NCBI RefSeq assembly: GCF_010725885.1
Contig: NZ_AP022600.1
Span: forward strand, 4,898,001 to 4,962,000
DNA: 64,000 bases
Source: Mycolicibacterium tokaiense
GTDB lineage: Bacteria; Actinomycetota; Actinomycetes; Mycobacteriales; Mycobacteriaceae
Direction of reading: 5' to 3'
Shown: piece after piece, positions 45,356-53,284 of the stretch
Layout: the number at the start of each line of letters is the position of its first letter
Numbering within the stretch: position 1 is the stretch's first letter
Program-made: the position numbers and the translations under genes
Notes under the pieces: generated by a model
What the model was told of the DNA's origin: nothing
Seen by the model: the letters and a program-made list of their open reading frames with translations, nothing else
Databases searched by the model: none

Positions 45356-45376
45356 GTTGAGCGCAACAGAATCAAC
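45356..45376 (+). promoter_or_regulatory. HAIR-like inverted repeat before lon
   Basis: GTTGAGC-N7-AATCAAC has the spacing of the HspR element HAIR (CTTGAGT-N7-ACTCAAG) and 10 of 14 consensus matches. HspR controls lon in Streptomyces. The element lies 12 bp before the lon start, between it and the LacI gene. Confidence 0.5.
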
Positions 45377-45388
45377 TTTGGAGGTTTG

Positions 45389-47707
45389 ATGCCTGACACC
45401 ATCACAGTGCCCGTCCTGTTCCTGAGCGAACCCATCGTGCTGCCCACGATGGTGGTGCCCATCGAACTCGACGACGCCGCTCGTGCCGCGGTGGACGCAG
45501 CCCAGGCCAGTGAATCCGGCAAGCTGCTCATCGCACCCCGCCTGGACGACCGCTACCCCACCCACGGCGTGCTGGCCTCGATCGTGCAGGTCGGCCGCAT
45601 CGCCGGCAGCGGTGGCGCCGCAGCCGTGGTGCGCGGCGAACGTCGTGCCCACATCGGCTCCGGCACCACCGGCCCCGGCACCGCGCTGTGGGTCGAGGTC
45701 ACCGAGGTCGAGGAAGATGTCGTTGCCGACGACACCAAGACCCTGGCGGCCGAGTACAAGAAGCTGCTGCTGGCCATGCTGCAGCGCCGCGAGGCCTGGC
45801 AGATCGTCGACGTGGTGAACCGGATCACCGACCCCTCGGCGCTGGCCGACACCGCGGGATACGCGTCCTACCTGACCGATCCGCAGAAGCGCGAGCTGGT
45901 GGAGACCGAGAACGTCGCGGCCCGGCTGCGGCTGCTGATCGACTGGACCGGCGACCACCTGGCCGAGGTGGAGGTCAACGACAAGATCGCCGAAGACGTC
46001 CGCTCCGGCATGGAGAAGACGCAGAAGGAGTTCCTGCTGCGCCAGCAGCTGAACGCGATCCGCAAGGAGCTCGGCGAGGGTGAGCCCGAGGGTTCCGATG
46101 ACTACCGGGCCCGGGTGGAGGCAGCCGACCTGCCGGACACCGTGCGCGAAGCCGCGCTGCGGGAGGTCGGCAAGCTCGAACGCGCCAGCGACCAGAGCCC
46201 CGAAGGCGGCTGGATCCGCACTTGGCTCGACACGGTGCTGGAGCTGCCCTGGAACACGCGCACCGAGGACTCGACGGACCTCAAGGGCGCCCGCGAGATC
46301 CTGGACGCCGACCACCACGGCCTCGACGATGTGAAGGACCGCATCGTGGAGTACCTGGCGGTGCGGGCACGGCGCGCCTCGCGAGGCATGGCGCTGGTCG
46401 GCGGCCGCGGTTCCGGTGCGGTCATGGTGCTGGCCGGTCCCCCCGGTGTCGGCAAGACCTCACTGGGTGAATCGGTGGCCCGCGCGCTGGGCCGCACGTT
46501 CGTCCGCGTCGCCCTCGGCGGCGTGCGCGACGAAGCCGAGATCCGCGGACACCGGCGTACCTACGTCGGCGCGCTGCCGGGCCGCATCGTGCGGGCCATC
46601 AACGAGGCCGGTTCGATGAATCCCGTTGTGCTGCTGGACGAGATCGACAAGGTGGGCTCCGACTACCGGGGCGACCCGTCGGCGGCGCTGCTGGAGGTGC
46701 TGGACCCCGCGCAGAACCACACGTTCCGCGACCACTACCTGGAGCTGGACCTGGACCTGTCCGACGTGGTGTTCCTGGCTACGGCCAACGTCATCGAGAA
46801 CATCCCCGGTGCGCTGCTGGACCGCATGGAGCTGATCCAGCTGGACGGCTACACCGAGGACGACAAGGTGGCCATCGCCCGCGACTACCTGCTGCCGCGG
46901 CAGCGGGAACGCGCCGCGCTGTCGGACGACGAGGTGTCGGTGACCGACGCCGCGCTGCGCAAGATCGCCGCCGACTACACCCGCGAGCCGGGTGTGCGGC
47001 AATTCGAGCGGCTGCTGGCCAAGGCCATGCGCAAGGTCGCCACGCGGCTGGCGGACGACCCGATCCAGATCGACGAACCGGATCTTGTCGACTACCTGGG
47101 CCGTCCGCGGTTCACCCCGGAATCGGCGGAACGCACCGCAGTGCCCGGGGTCGCGACCGGGCTGGCGGTCACCGGCCTGGGCGGCGACGTGCTCTACATC
47201 GAGGCAGGTTCGGTCGAGGGTGAAACCGGGCTGAAGCTCACCGGTCAGCTGGGTGACGTGATGAAGGAATCGGCGCAGATCGCGCTGTCCTATGTCCGGG
47301 CCCACGCCGCAGAGTTGGGCGTCGACCCGACCACTCTCAACCGGCAGATCCACGTGCACGTGCCTGCCGGGGCGGTGCCCAAGGACGGTCCGTCGGCGGG
47401 TGTGACGATGGTGACCGCACTGGTCTCGATGGCCACCGGACGCAATGTCCGCTCGGATGTCGGCATGACCGGTGAGGTGACGCTCAACGGCCGGGTGCTG
47501 CCCATCGGTGGGGTCAAGCAGAAACTGCTTGCGGCGCAGCGGGCCGGGCTGACAACGGTGTTCATCCCGCAGCGCAACGAGGCCGATCTCGATGAGGTGC
47601 CGGCCGAGGTGCTGGAGGCGCTGACGGTGCTGCCGATGACCGATGTCGCCGAGATCGTCGCGCAGGCCCTCGAGCCGGCTGCCGAGTCGGTGACGCAGGC
47701 CGCCTAG
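45389..47707 (+). CDS. lon: ATP-dependent protease Lon (LonA type)
   Basis: 772 residues. N-terminal LON domain (about 1-200; starts [22 protein letters not shown]), AAA module with Walker A GPPGVGKT (Lys356), Walker B VLLDEIDK and sensor regions, and the protease domain with Ser669 (KDGPSAG) and Lys712 (GVKQK). It degrades damaged and some regulatory proteins. Start ATG 45389 is 4 bp after GGAGG; TTG 45386 is less likely. M. tuberculosis has no Lon, while M. smegmatis does, a hint of an environmental mycobacterium. Followed by a strong terminator. Confidence 0.97.
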   Translation: MPDTITVPVLFLSEPIVLPTMVVPIELDDAARAAVDAAQASESGKLLIAPRLDDRYPTHGVLASIVQVGRIAGSGGAAAVVRGERRAHIGSGTTGPGTALWVEVTEVEEDVVADDTKTLAAEYKKLLLAMLQRREAWQIVDVVNRITDPSALADTAGYASYLTDPQKRELVETENVAARLRLLIDWTGDHLAEVEVNDKIAEDVRSGMEKTQKEFLLRQQLNAIRKELGEGEPEGSDDYRARVEAADLPDTVREAALREVGKLERASDQSPEGGWIRTWLDTVLELPWNTRTEDSTDLKGAREILDADHHGLDDVKDRIVEYLAVRARRASRGMALVGGRGSGAVMVLAGPPGVGKTSLGESVARALGRTFVRVALGGVRDEAEIRGHRRTYVGALPGRIVRAINEAGSMNPVVLLDEIDKVGSDYRGDPSAALLEVLDPAQNHTFRDHYLELDLDLSDVVFLATANVIENIPGALLDRMELIQLDGYTEDDKVAIARDYLLPRQRERAALSDDEVSVTDAALRKIAADYTREPGVRQFERLLAKAMRKVATRLADDPIQIDEPDLVDYLGRPRFTPESAERTAVPGVATGLAVTGLGGDVLYIEAGSVEGETGLKLTGQLGDVMKESAQIALSYVRAHAAELGVDPTTLNRQIHVHVPAGAVPKDGPSAGVTMVTALVSMATGRNVRSDVGMTGEVTLNGRVLPIGGVKQKLLAAQRAGLTTVFIPQRNEADLDEVPAEVLEALTVLPMTDVAEIVAQALEPAAESVTQAA

Positions 47708-47717
47708 CGGTGCCAGG

Positions 47718-47752
47718 AAAGAGCTCGGGTGCTGGTGCACCCGAGCTCTTTT
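47718..47752. terminator. Bidirectional intrinsic terminator
   Basis: A perfect 15-bp stem (47718-47732 with 47737-47751, core GAGCTCGGGTGC) closes on the four-base loop TGGT and ends in TTTT on the plus strand; on the other strand the run is AAA at 47718-47720, so both strands can end here. It lies between the convergent lon and NAD-binding protein genes. Confidence 0.9.
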
Positions 47753-47757
47753 GGTGC

Positions 47758-48417
47758 TCAGGCCGGGTTGCCGATGTTCACCTGGACCCGGTGGTGGCTG
47801 TCCTGCTCGATGAGGTCGACGACGCCGAGCGCGTAGTCGGGCGCCGAGATGGCGCCACCGGACTGCGGGTCGACGGCCACGTCGTCACCGAGCAGATAAC
47901 GGCCCAGCTTCTCCCCCGGCGCGAACGAGCCGAACATCCGCGGCGGGCTGACGAACACCCAGTCCAGGCTCTCCGGGGCAGCCGGCAGGTCCTCGAGGAT
48001 CAGCGCGGCGCCGGCGAGGATCTCGTCGTGCACGTCGGCCGGGACGTTACTGAGGTCGGTGACGAAGCGGTCCGCCCCCGGGGCGGGGCGCAGCGACGAG
48101 AAGCCGCCGATCACGAACAACCGGGCCCCGGCGGCATCGGCCAGCCCGGCGACGGTGCGGTAGACGTCACGGAAGGTGCGCGCCAACAGCCCCCGGGGTG
48201 CCAGCGCGGCCACCACCACGTCGGCGTCGGCGATCACCGCGGAGAGAGTTTTCTCATCGGTGGCGTCACCCTCCACGTAGTGCACGCCGGCAACCGGTTC
48301 GGGGGGCGCCGTCCTGCTCAGCGCCGTGACCTGGTGCCCACGGGAGGCGGCCTCATCGACAATGGCCGACCCGGCGTAGCCGGTGCCGCCGAGGACAGTG
48401 ATACGAGACAACTCCAT
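47758..48417 (-). CDS. NAD(P)H-binding protein, atypical SDR (NmrA/BVR-B-like)
   Basis: 219 residues. N-terminal ITVLGGTGYAGSAIVDEAASRGH is the nucleotide-binding motif of atypical SDRs; VVVAALAP and RLFVIGGFSS follow. The classical Tyr-x3-Lys is absent, so it may be a binding protein or flavin-type reductase. A strong AAAGGAG ribosome site precedes the ATG at 48417. Divergent from the HxlR gene, a common arrangement in which the regulator controls an oxidoreductase. Confidence 0.87.
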   Translation of the reverse strand: MELSRITVLGGTGYAGSAIVDEAASRGHQVTALSRTAPPEPVAGVHYVEGDATDEKTLSAVIADADVVVAALAPRGLLARTFRDVYRTVAGLADAAGARLFVIGGFSSLRPAPGADRFVTDLSNVPADVHDEILAGAALILEDLPAAPESLDWVFVSPPRMFGSFAPGEKLGRYLLGDDVAVDPQSGGAISAPDYALGVVDLIEQDSHHRVQVNIGNPA

Positions 48418-48455
48418 GTTCTCCTTTCGCGGCGGATGGCACGCGCCGCCCGCCC

Positions 48456-48511
48456 TGGTTACCGTAGGAGCGTTGGTCTCTCCCGGGAAGAAGGCACTGT
48501 GTGGTAACCAC
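48456..48511. promoter_or_regulatory. Candidate HxlR-controlled divergent promoter
   Basis: Two inverted elements, TGGTTACC (48456-48463) and GTGGTAACCAC (48501-48511, itself a palindrome overlapping the HxlR start codon), lie in the divergent region. TACCGT at 48460 could be a plus-strand -10 box. Repeats of this kind are often sites of the regulator encoded next to them. Confidence 0.35.
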
Positions 48512-48875
48512 CTCCCTCTTCGGCCCCTACCAGGCGGACTGCCCCACGCGGCGGATCCTCGACCGCATCGGCGACCGGTGGACAGTGCTGATCGTGGGTG
48601 TGCTCGGCGACGGCGACGCCCGCTTTTCCGAGCTGCGCCGACAGATCGAGGGCGTGTCCCAGAAGATGCTCACCCAGACGCTGCGCAACCTCGAACGCGA
48701 CGGCCTGGTACACCGCACCGTCTACCCGGAGGTGCCCGTCCGGGTGGTCTACTCCTTGACCGAGGCCGGCCGCACGCTGCAGGGCCCGCTGCGCGCTCTG
48801 CAGGACTGGTCGATCGAGCACCTGTCCGAGGTGTCCGCTTCGCAGGCCGCCTACGACGCTGCCACGGCGGACTGA
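48501..48875 (+). CDS. HxlR family transcriptional regulator
   Basis: 124 residues. Typical HxlR start with a conserved cysteine, CPTRRILDRIGDRWTVLIVGVL (Cys14), then RFSELRRQIEGVSQKMLTQTLRNLERDGLVHR for the winged helix. Such proteins often sense aldehydes or redox signals through the cysteine. GTG start 8 bp after GAAGAAGG. Divergent from the NAD-binding protein and 3 bp before the LLM oxidoreductase, so it may regulate both. Confidence 0.9.
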   Translation: MVTTSLFGPYQADCPTRRILDRIGDRWTVLIVGVLGDGDARFSELRRQIEGVSQKMLTQTLRNLERDGLVHRTVYPEVPVRVVYSLTEAGRTLQGPLRALQDWSIEHLSEVSASQAAYDAATAD

Positions 48876-48878
48876 ACC

Positions 48879-49901
48879 ATGCCACGACGCGGAGAACCCC
48901 TGCGCAAGTTGGGCTTTCTGACCATCGGCCGGTTCGACACCGCCGCCCCGTTGCCCGGCCACGAAGAGACCCTTGAGGTGATCGAGCGGGCCGAGCACCT
49001 CGGTTTCGACAGCGTGTGGTTGCGCTGTCGCCATCTGCAACCCGGCATCTCGTCGCCGGTGGCCATCATGGCCGCGGCCACGCAGCGCACGCGACGGATC
49101 GAACTGGGCACCGCGGTGATCCCCCTGGGCCTGGAGAATCCGTTCCGGCTGGCCGAAGACCTTGCCACCGTGGACATCCTGTCCGGCGGTCGGGTCAATC
49201 CGGGGGTCTCGGTGGGCACACCGATGCGCTACGACGACTACAAGACCGCGCTGTACCCCGATACCTCCGACGCCGAGGACTTCTCCAAGGAGCGGGTGCT
49301 GCGACTGCTCCGGCATCTGCGGGGTGAACCGGTGAGCGAGTTCGAGGGCACCGTGGGCATCGAACGGTTCACCCGCAGCATCCAGCCGCACTCCCCCGGC
49401 CTGGCCGATCGGGTCTGGTACGGCGGCGGTATGTCGTCGGCCCGGTGGGCCGGCGAACAGGGCATCAATTACCTCACCAGTTCGGTGGTGAGCATCGAGG
49501 GCACCGACAGCTTCGATTTCGCCACCATCCAGGCGCAGAACATCGACACCTACCTGGCGCACCATCCGAGACCCGAAAACGCCAGGGTGTCACAGGGTTT
49601 GGTGGTCATTCCCACCGACAGCGCCACCGCTGACCAGGTGCGGCGCTACCGTGAGTACGCCGCAGGCCGGTTCGAGCGCACCAGGACTCCGCAGGGACCC
49701 CGCGGCATGCTGTTCTCCCCCGACTACGTAGGCACCTCCGACGAGCTTGCCGACCAACTGTTCGATCACGCGGGGTTCCAGCGCGCTTCGGAGGCGGCCT
49801 TCGCGCTGCCCTTCAGCTTCGGCGCAGACGATTACCAGCAGATCATCAACGATCTGGCCGAAAACCTGGGGCCTAGACTGGGCTGGCGCCCGACCAGCTG
49901 A
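48879..49901 (+). CDS. LLM class (luciferase-like, FMN/F420) oxidoreductase
   Basis: 340 residues. Bacterial luciferase-like TIM barrel: KLGFLTIGRFD, AEHLGFDSVWLRCRH, MAAATQRTRRIELGTAVIPL and LATVDILSGGRVNPGVSVG are the usual strands for flavin or F420 binding. It would oxidise or reduce a small organic substrate. It follows the HxlR gene by 3 bp. The C-terminal part is conserved but not diagnostic; FMN- or F420-dependence cannot be told apart by eye. Confidence 0.87.
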   Translation: MPRRGEPLRKLGFLTIGRFDTAAPLPGHEETLEVIERAEHLGFDSVWLRCRHLQPGISSPVAIMAAATQRTRRIELGTAVIPLGLENPFRLAEDLATVDILSGGRVNPGVSVGTPMRYDDYKTALYPDTSDAEDFSKERVLRLLRHLRGEPVSEFEGTVGIERFTRSIQPHSPGLADRVWYGGGMSSARWAGEQGINYLTSSVVSIEGTDSFDFATIQAQNIDTYLAHHPRPENARVSQGLVVIPTDSATADQVRRYREYAAGRFERTRTPQGPRGMLFSPDYVGTSDELADQLFDHAGFQRASEAAFALPFSFGADDYQQIINDLAENLGPRLGWRPTS

Positions 49902-49924
49902 CCCTCCCACCGAACGGGACCGAG

Positions 49925-50254
49925 ATGGCCTTCGACGAGTACACGGCCAACCGCATCCGCGAACTGCTCAGCGGCGAAAACGCCGAGGAGAAGCCCATGT
50001 TCGGCGGGCTGGCCTTTCTGATCGGCGGCCACATGGCGGTCGCGGTGAGCGGCCAGGGCGGCCTGCTGGTGCGGGTACCCAAGGAGGAGACCGCGACCTT
50101 GAGCAGCCGAGCACATGTGTCGCCCATGATCATGGGCGGCCGCGAGATCACCGGCTGGCTGCGGGTGGCCGCCGAGGGGGTGCAGACCAAGCGCCAGCTC
50201 GCGAGCTGGGTGAACAGAGGCGTGTCGTATGCGCGCACGCTGCCGGCCAAGTGA
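49925..50254 (+). CDS. TfoX N-terminal-domain protein
   Basis: 109 residues with the core KPMFGGLAFLIGGHMAVAVSGQGGLLVRVPKEE typical of TfoX-N domains. No C-terminal TfoX domain. In gammaproteobacteria full TfoX controls competence; the stand-alone N-domain in actinobacteria has no known role. Own ribosome site (GGGACCGAG) before ATG 49925. Confidence 0.85.
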   Translation: MAFDEYTANRIRELLSGENAEEKPMFGGLAFLIGGHMAVAVSGQGGLLVRVPKEETATLSSRAHVSPMIMGGREITGWLRVAAEGVQTKRQLASWVNRGVSYARTLPAK

Positions 50255-50293
50255 CACCCGTTTCCCGGGGCAGGCAGTGGGTACGCCGCGGCT

Positions 50294-50905
50294 ATGAGCA
50301 CACCGCACGAGATCGCCGCGGATCTGCTGGACCGAGCGGGCACCACCTATGCCGCCGATGCGGGCATCACCCTCAAGGACACCCCGAAGCCGCTGTTCCA
50401 GCTGCTCGTGCTGTGCATGCTGGCCAGCAAACCGATCGACGCCGACATCGCGGTGGCCGCCGCCCGGGAGATCTTCCACGCCGGTCTGCGCACGCCTGAG
50501 GCGGTGCTCGACGCCGACCGGCGCACCATGATCGACGCCTTCGGGCGGGCCGGCTACGCCCGCTACGACGAGAGCTCGGCGACGCGGCTGACGGAGATGG
50601 CCCAGCGGGTCCAGGAGCGCTACGACGGCGACCTGCGCAGGCTGGCCGAGGCCGGCGACCGGGACGTCGGCCAGGTCGCACGGCTGCTCCAGGAGTTCAC
50701 CGGCATCGGCCCCACCGGCGCGGACATCTTCCTGCGGGAGGTCCAGGCGGTGTGGCCATGGGTGGCACCGTTCTTCGACGAGCGTGCCCGCAGCTGCGCC
50801 GGCGACCTCGGATTGCCCACCGACACCGCCGAACTCGCCAGTCTCGCACCGCGACGGACTGCCGAGTTGGCCGCGGCGCTGGTGCGGACCGCACTGGACA
50901 GGTGA
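50294..50905 (+). CDS. HhH endonuclease-like protein (EndoIII fold, no FeS cluster)
   Basis: 203 residues, helical. KPLFQLLVLCMLASKPIDADIA and EFTGIGPTGADIFLREVQ (the helix-hairpin-helix) match the endonuclease III/AlkA-like fold, but the Lys and Asp of the glycosylase site are not obvious and the C-terminal four cysteines are missing. It may act on DNA or have lost catalysis. Its stop overlaps the DUF72 start by 4 bp (GTGA), so the two are co-translated. Confidence 0.75.
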   Translation: MSTPHEIAADLLDRAGTTYAADAGITLKDTPKPLFQLLVLCMLASKPIDADIAVAAAREIFHAGLRTPEAVLDADRRTMIDAFGRAGYARYDESSATRLTEMAQRVQERYDGDLRRLAEAGDRDVGQVARLLQEFTGIGPTGADIFLREVQAVWPWVAPFFDERARSCAGDLGLPTDTAELASLAPRRTAELAAALVRTALDR

Positions 50906-51627
50906 TCCGGATCGGAATCTCCGGGTGGTCCTATGACCACTGGGAGAACGTCTTGTATCCACCGGGGCTACCCACCGCCCGCCGCCTGGCCCGCTACGTG
51001 GAGGTGTTCGACACCGTGGAGCTCAACGCGAGCTTCTACCGGTGGCCCAGGGACAGCACCTTCGCCGGCTGGCGCACCCGGCTGCCCGAGGGTTTCACCA
51101 TGACCGTGAAAGCCCATCGCGGGCTCACCCACTTCCGGCGGTTGTCCACCCCCGAGCCATGGGTGGAGCGCTTCGAACGCTGTTGGGCGGCACTGGGTGA
51201 GCGCCGCGAGATGCTGCTGGTGCAACTGCATCCCGAACTCGAGCGCGACGACGCGCGCTTGGAGCATTTCCTGACCGTCATGCCCGATCAGATCCCTGTC
51301 GCCGTCGAGTTCCGGCACCCGTCCTGGTATGACGATGCGGTCTACCGAGTGCTGGAACGCCACGGCGCCACGTACGTGGTGACCAGCGGCGCGCATCTGC
51401 CCTGCGTGCTGCGCGCCACCAGCCCCCGGGTCTACGTGCGTATGCACGGCCCCGACCCCGACGTCCTCTACGCCGGCTCGTACTCCGACGACGACCTGCG
51501 CTGGTGGCGGGACCGCATCCGGGAATGGCAGGAGCAGGGCCGCGACGTCCTGGTCTACTTCAACAACGACGGCGAGGGGCACGCGGTGCGCAACGCCCTG
51601 CGCCTGCGGGAACTCCTGTCCAGCTGA
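50902..51627 (+). CDS. DUF72 family protein
   Basis: 241 residues, TIM-barrel-like. It opens IRIGISGWSYDHWENVLYPPGLP, the DUF72 hallmark, followed by FDTVELNASFYRWP, FTMTVKAHRGLTH, VAVEFRHPSW and YVRMHGPD, all conserved. DUF72 proteins are widespread but their reaction is unknown. GTG start overlaps the HhH gene (GTGA); the frame opening at 50752 lies inside that gene. Confidence 0.9.
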   Translation: MIRIGISGWSYDHWENVLYPPGLPTARRLARYVEVFDTVELNASFYRWPRDSTFAGWRTRLPEGFTMTVKAHRGLTHFRRLSTPEPWVERFERCWAALGERREMLLVQLHPELERDDARLEHFLTVMPDQIPVAVEFRHPSWYDDAVYRVLERHGATYVVTSGAHLPCVLRATSPRVYVRMHGPDPDVLYAGSYSDDDLRWWRDRIREWQEQGRDVLVYFNNDGEGHAVRNALRLRELLSS

Positions 51628-51633
51628 CGCCGG

Positions 51634-51639
51634 TAGGTT
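51634..51639 (+). promoter_or_regulatory. Candidate leaderless -10 element (TAGGTT) of the nuclease-ATPase cassette
   Basis: TAGGTT fits TANNNT and ends 6 bp before the GTG at 51646, with no ribosome site. It suggests that the three-gene cassette has its own promoter and does not depend on the DUF72 transcript. Confidence 0.45.
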
Positions 51640-51645
51640 GGTCCG

Positions 51646-52659
51646 GTGCGATCAGCCCTCTCGGAGCTCCCCACCGATCGGGTGATCTGCCTCGAGGGGC
51701 CGACCGTCGAGCAGTTCGCAGTGGCCATCGACCCACTGCCCGAGAACGCCCCGGTGATTGTCATGCTCGAGATCGGTGCGGCAGCGGATGCGGCCGGCGC
51801 CGTGGGCATCGTCTTGGACGCCCTGGAGTCGGTGGCCCGGGCGCAGCTGACCGCCTGGCTTCCCGCCGCCGTCGCGGTGACCGCCAGTAGCGACGCAGAG
51901 CGCCGCACCATCCGCCGACTGGCTCGCGAAACCGCTTCGAGCACATCTCTTTACGGCCCCTACCTGGCCGACCTGGCCGAAGCGGCCCTGCGGCGGCAAC
52001 CGCGCGTCCACCGCCACGATGCCGACACCCGCGCCGCCGCGCTGTCCGGGATTCTGGCCCGCACCTACGGCCGCGCCGCAGTGACCCTGGCGTGGTGGGC
52101 CGCGGCCGCGCTGCCGCCGGTGGCGCAGCAGGTGCTGGGAACCGCAGCGCACTGGTTCACCGGGCGCGGCTTCGGGATCTGGATCCTCGGGGCGGGCGTG
52201 GTCGAGCCGGGCCGGTTCCCGACGGTGACGCTGACCGCTGCTCCGCCCGCCGACGCTGCGAGCCCCGCGCTGACTTTTCCGGTGCTGGCGGGCCGACCGC
52301 ACCCGGGCAGCGCTGTCGAACTGGACGTCGAAGCACGGCTGCAGCGGCACGCCTGGGCACGTGGGCGCACCTGGAACCAGATTTATCACCCGCACCCGCT
52401 CACCCCGCCCATCCGGGTGGACCTGATGTGGCCCGCCGAGCGGGTGGTGGTGGAGCTCGACGGGCCGGACCACCGTGGCATCGTGAAGTACGCCGACGAC
52501 CGTCGGCGTGACAACGCGCTGACCGTCGGCGGCTACGCGGTGCTGCGGTTCACCAACGCCGAGGTGACCACCGATGCGTCACGGGTTCTTGCCATGATCG
52601 AAGGACTGCTGGCCGCACGACGTGAGGGAGGGACACCGGGTGAAGATCGGGCTCGATGA
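51646..52659 (+). CDS. DUF559/Vsr-like PD-(D/E)xK nuclease-domain protein (cassette gene 1)
   Basis: 337 residues. The C-terminal ~120 form a DUF559-like nuclease: GSAVELDVEARLQRHAW, Asp259 in RVDLMW, Glu270-x-Asp272 in VVELDGPDH, then KYADDRRRDNALTVGGYAVLRFTNAEV. The carboxylates match the restriction-endonuclease-like active site. The N-terminal ~200 are unrecognised, with WWAAAALPPVA as a hydrophobic helix and FGIWILGAG. It starts a tight operon with a winged-helix protein and a double ATPase. Possible roles are anti-phage nuclease or DNA repair. GTG start is supported by a -10 box 6 bp upstream. Confidence 0.75.
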   Translation: MRSALSELPTDRVICLEGPTVEQFAVAIDPLPENAPVIVMLEIGAAADAAGAVGIVLDALESVARAQLTAWLPAAVAVTASSDAERRTIRRLARETASSTSLYGPYLADLAEAALRRQPRVHRHDADTRAAALSGILARTYGRAAVTLAWWAAAALPPVAQQVLGTAAHWFTGRGFGIWILGAGVVEPGRFPTVTLTAAPPADAASPALTFPVLAGRPHPGSAVELDVEARLQRHAWARGRTWNQIYHPHPLTPPIRVDLMWPAERVVVELDGPDHRGIVKYADDRRRDNALTVGGYAVLRFTNAEVTTDASRVLAMIEGLLAARREGGTPGEDRAR

Positions 52660-53284
52660 GCTGACCGGAACCGAACAAGCCGTACTCCTGGTGTTACTGG
52701 CGCAGGCGCGGCCGGTGCCCAACCCCGAACTCGGCGCCCTGGGCCCCGTTCTGACCAAGCCCAGCCGCGACAAACTCAACCGAATGGGCCTGGTGCACAG
52801 CGCCAAGGTGGGGCCGCGACTGGTCCACGAGCTGACCGACGACGGCTGGGCGTTCTGCCGACGGCTCTTCGGTGCGCCGGCCCCCGAACGGGCCACCGCG
52901 CAGGGCAGGGCGCTGTACACGGTGCTCCGCAGCCTCGACCGGTTCTTCACCGGTGCCGACCTGCCGCTGGCCGAGGTGTTCGGTCCGGGCGCGGCGCCGT
53001 CCGACACGCCGACGCCGACCGCGCCGCCCGATGAGCAACAGGTCCGCGACGCCTACCGCCGGCTCGCAGGTCAGGCCGGCGACTGGGTGGGGTTGGCCCG
53101 GCTGCGGGCCGAACTCCCCGATGTGGCACCCGCTGAACTCGATGACACACTGAAACGGATGTATCGCAAGACTGGCGTGCACCTGATCCCCGAAGAGAAC
53201 CAGAAAGTGCTCGGCGAGCACGACTGGGCCGCTGCCGTCGTCATCGGCGACCAGCACAAGCACCTGATCGCGATCGAGGCCTGA
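52640..53284 (+). CDS. Two-winged-helix-like protein (cassette gene 2), unrecognised family
   Basis: 214 residues. The N-terminal ~75 look like a winged helix (LTGTEQAVLLVLLAQARPVPN, PSRDKLNRMGLVHSAKVG, RLVHELTDDGWAF); the C-terminal ~95 look like another (VRDAYRRLAGQAGDWVGLARLRAELPDV; ELDDTLKRMYRKTG), ending in strands VVIGDQHKHLIAIE. A Pro/Thr-rich linker lies between. It probably bridges DNA or partners in the cassette. GTG 52640 is chosen because AGGGAGGGA lies 7 bp upstream; GTG 52622 adds six residues. It overlaps gene 1 by 20 bp and gene 3 by one base (TGATG). Confidence 0.65.
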   Translation: MKIGLDELTGTEQAVLLVLLAQARPVPNPELGALGPVLTKPSRDKLNRMGLVHSAKVGPRLVHELTDDGWAFCRRLFGAPAPERATAQGRALYTVLRSLDRFFTGADLPLAEVFGPGAAPSDTPTPTAPPDEQQVRDAYRRLAGQAGDWVGLARLRAELPDVAPAELDDTLKRMYRKTGVHLIPEENQKVLGEHDWAAAVVIGDQHKHLIAIEA

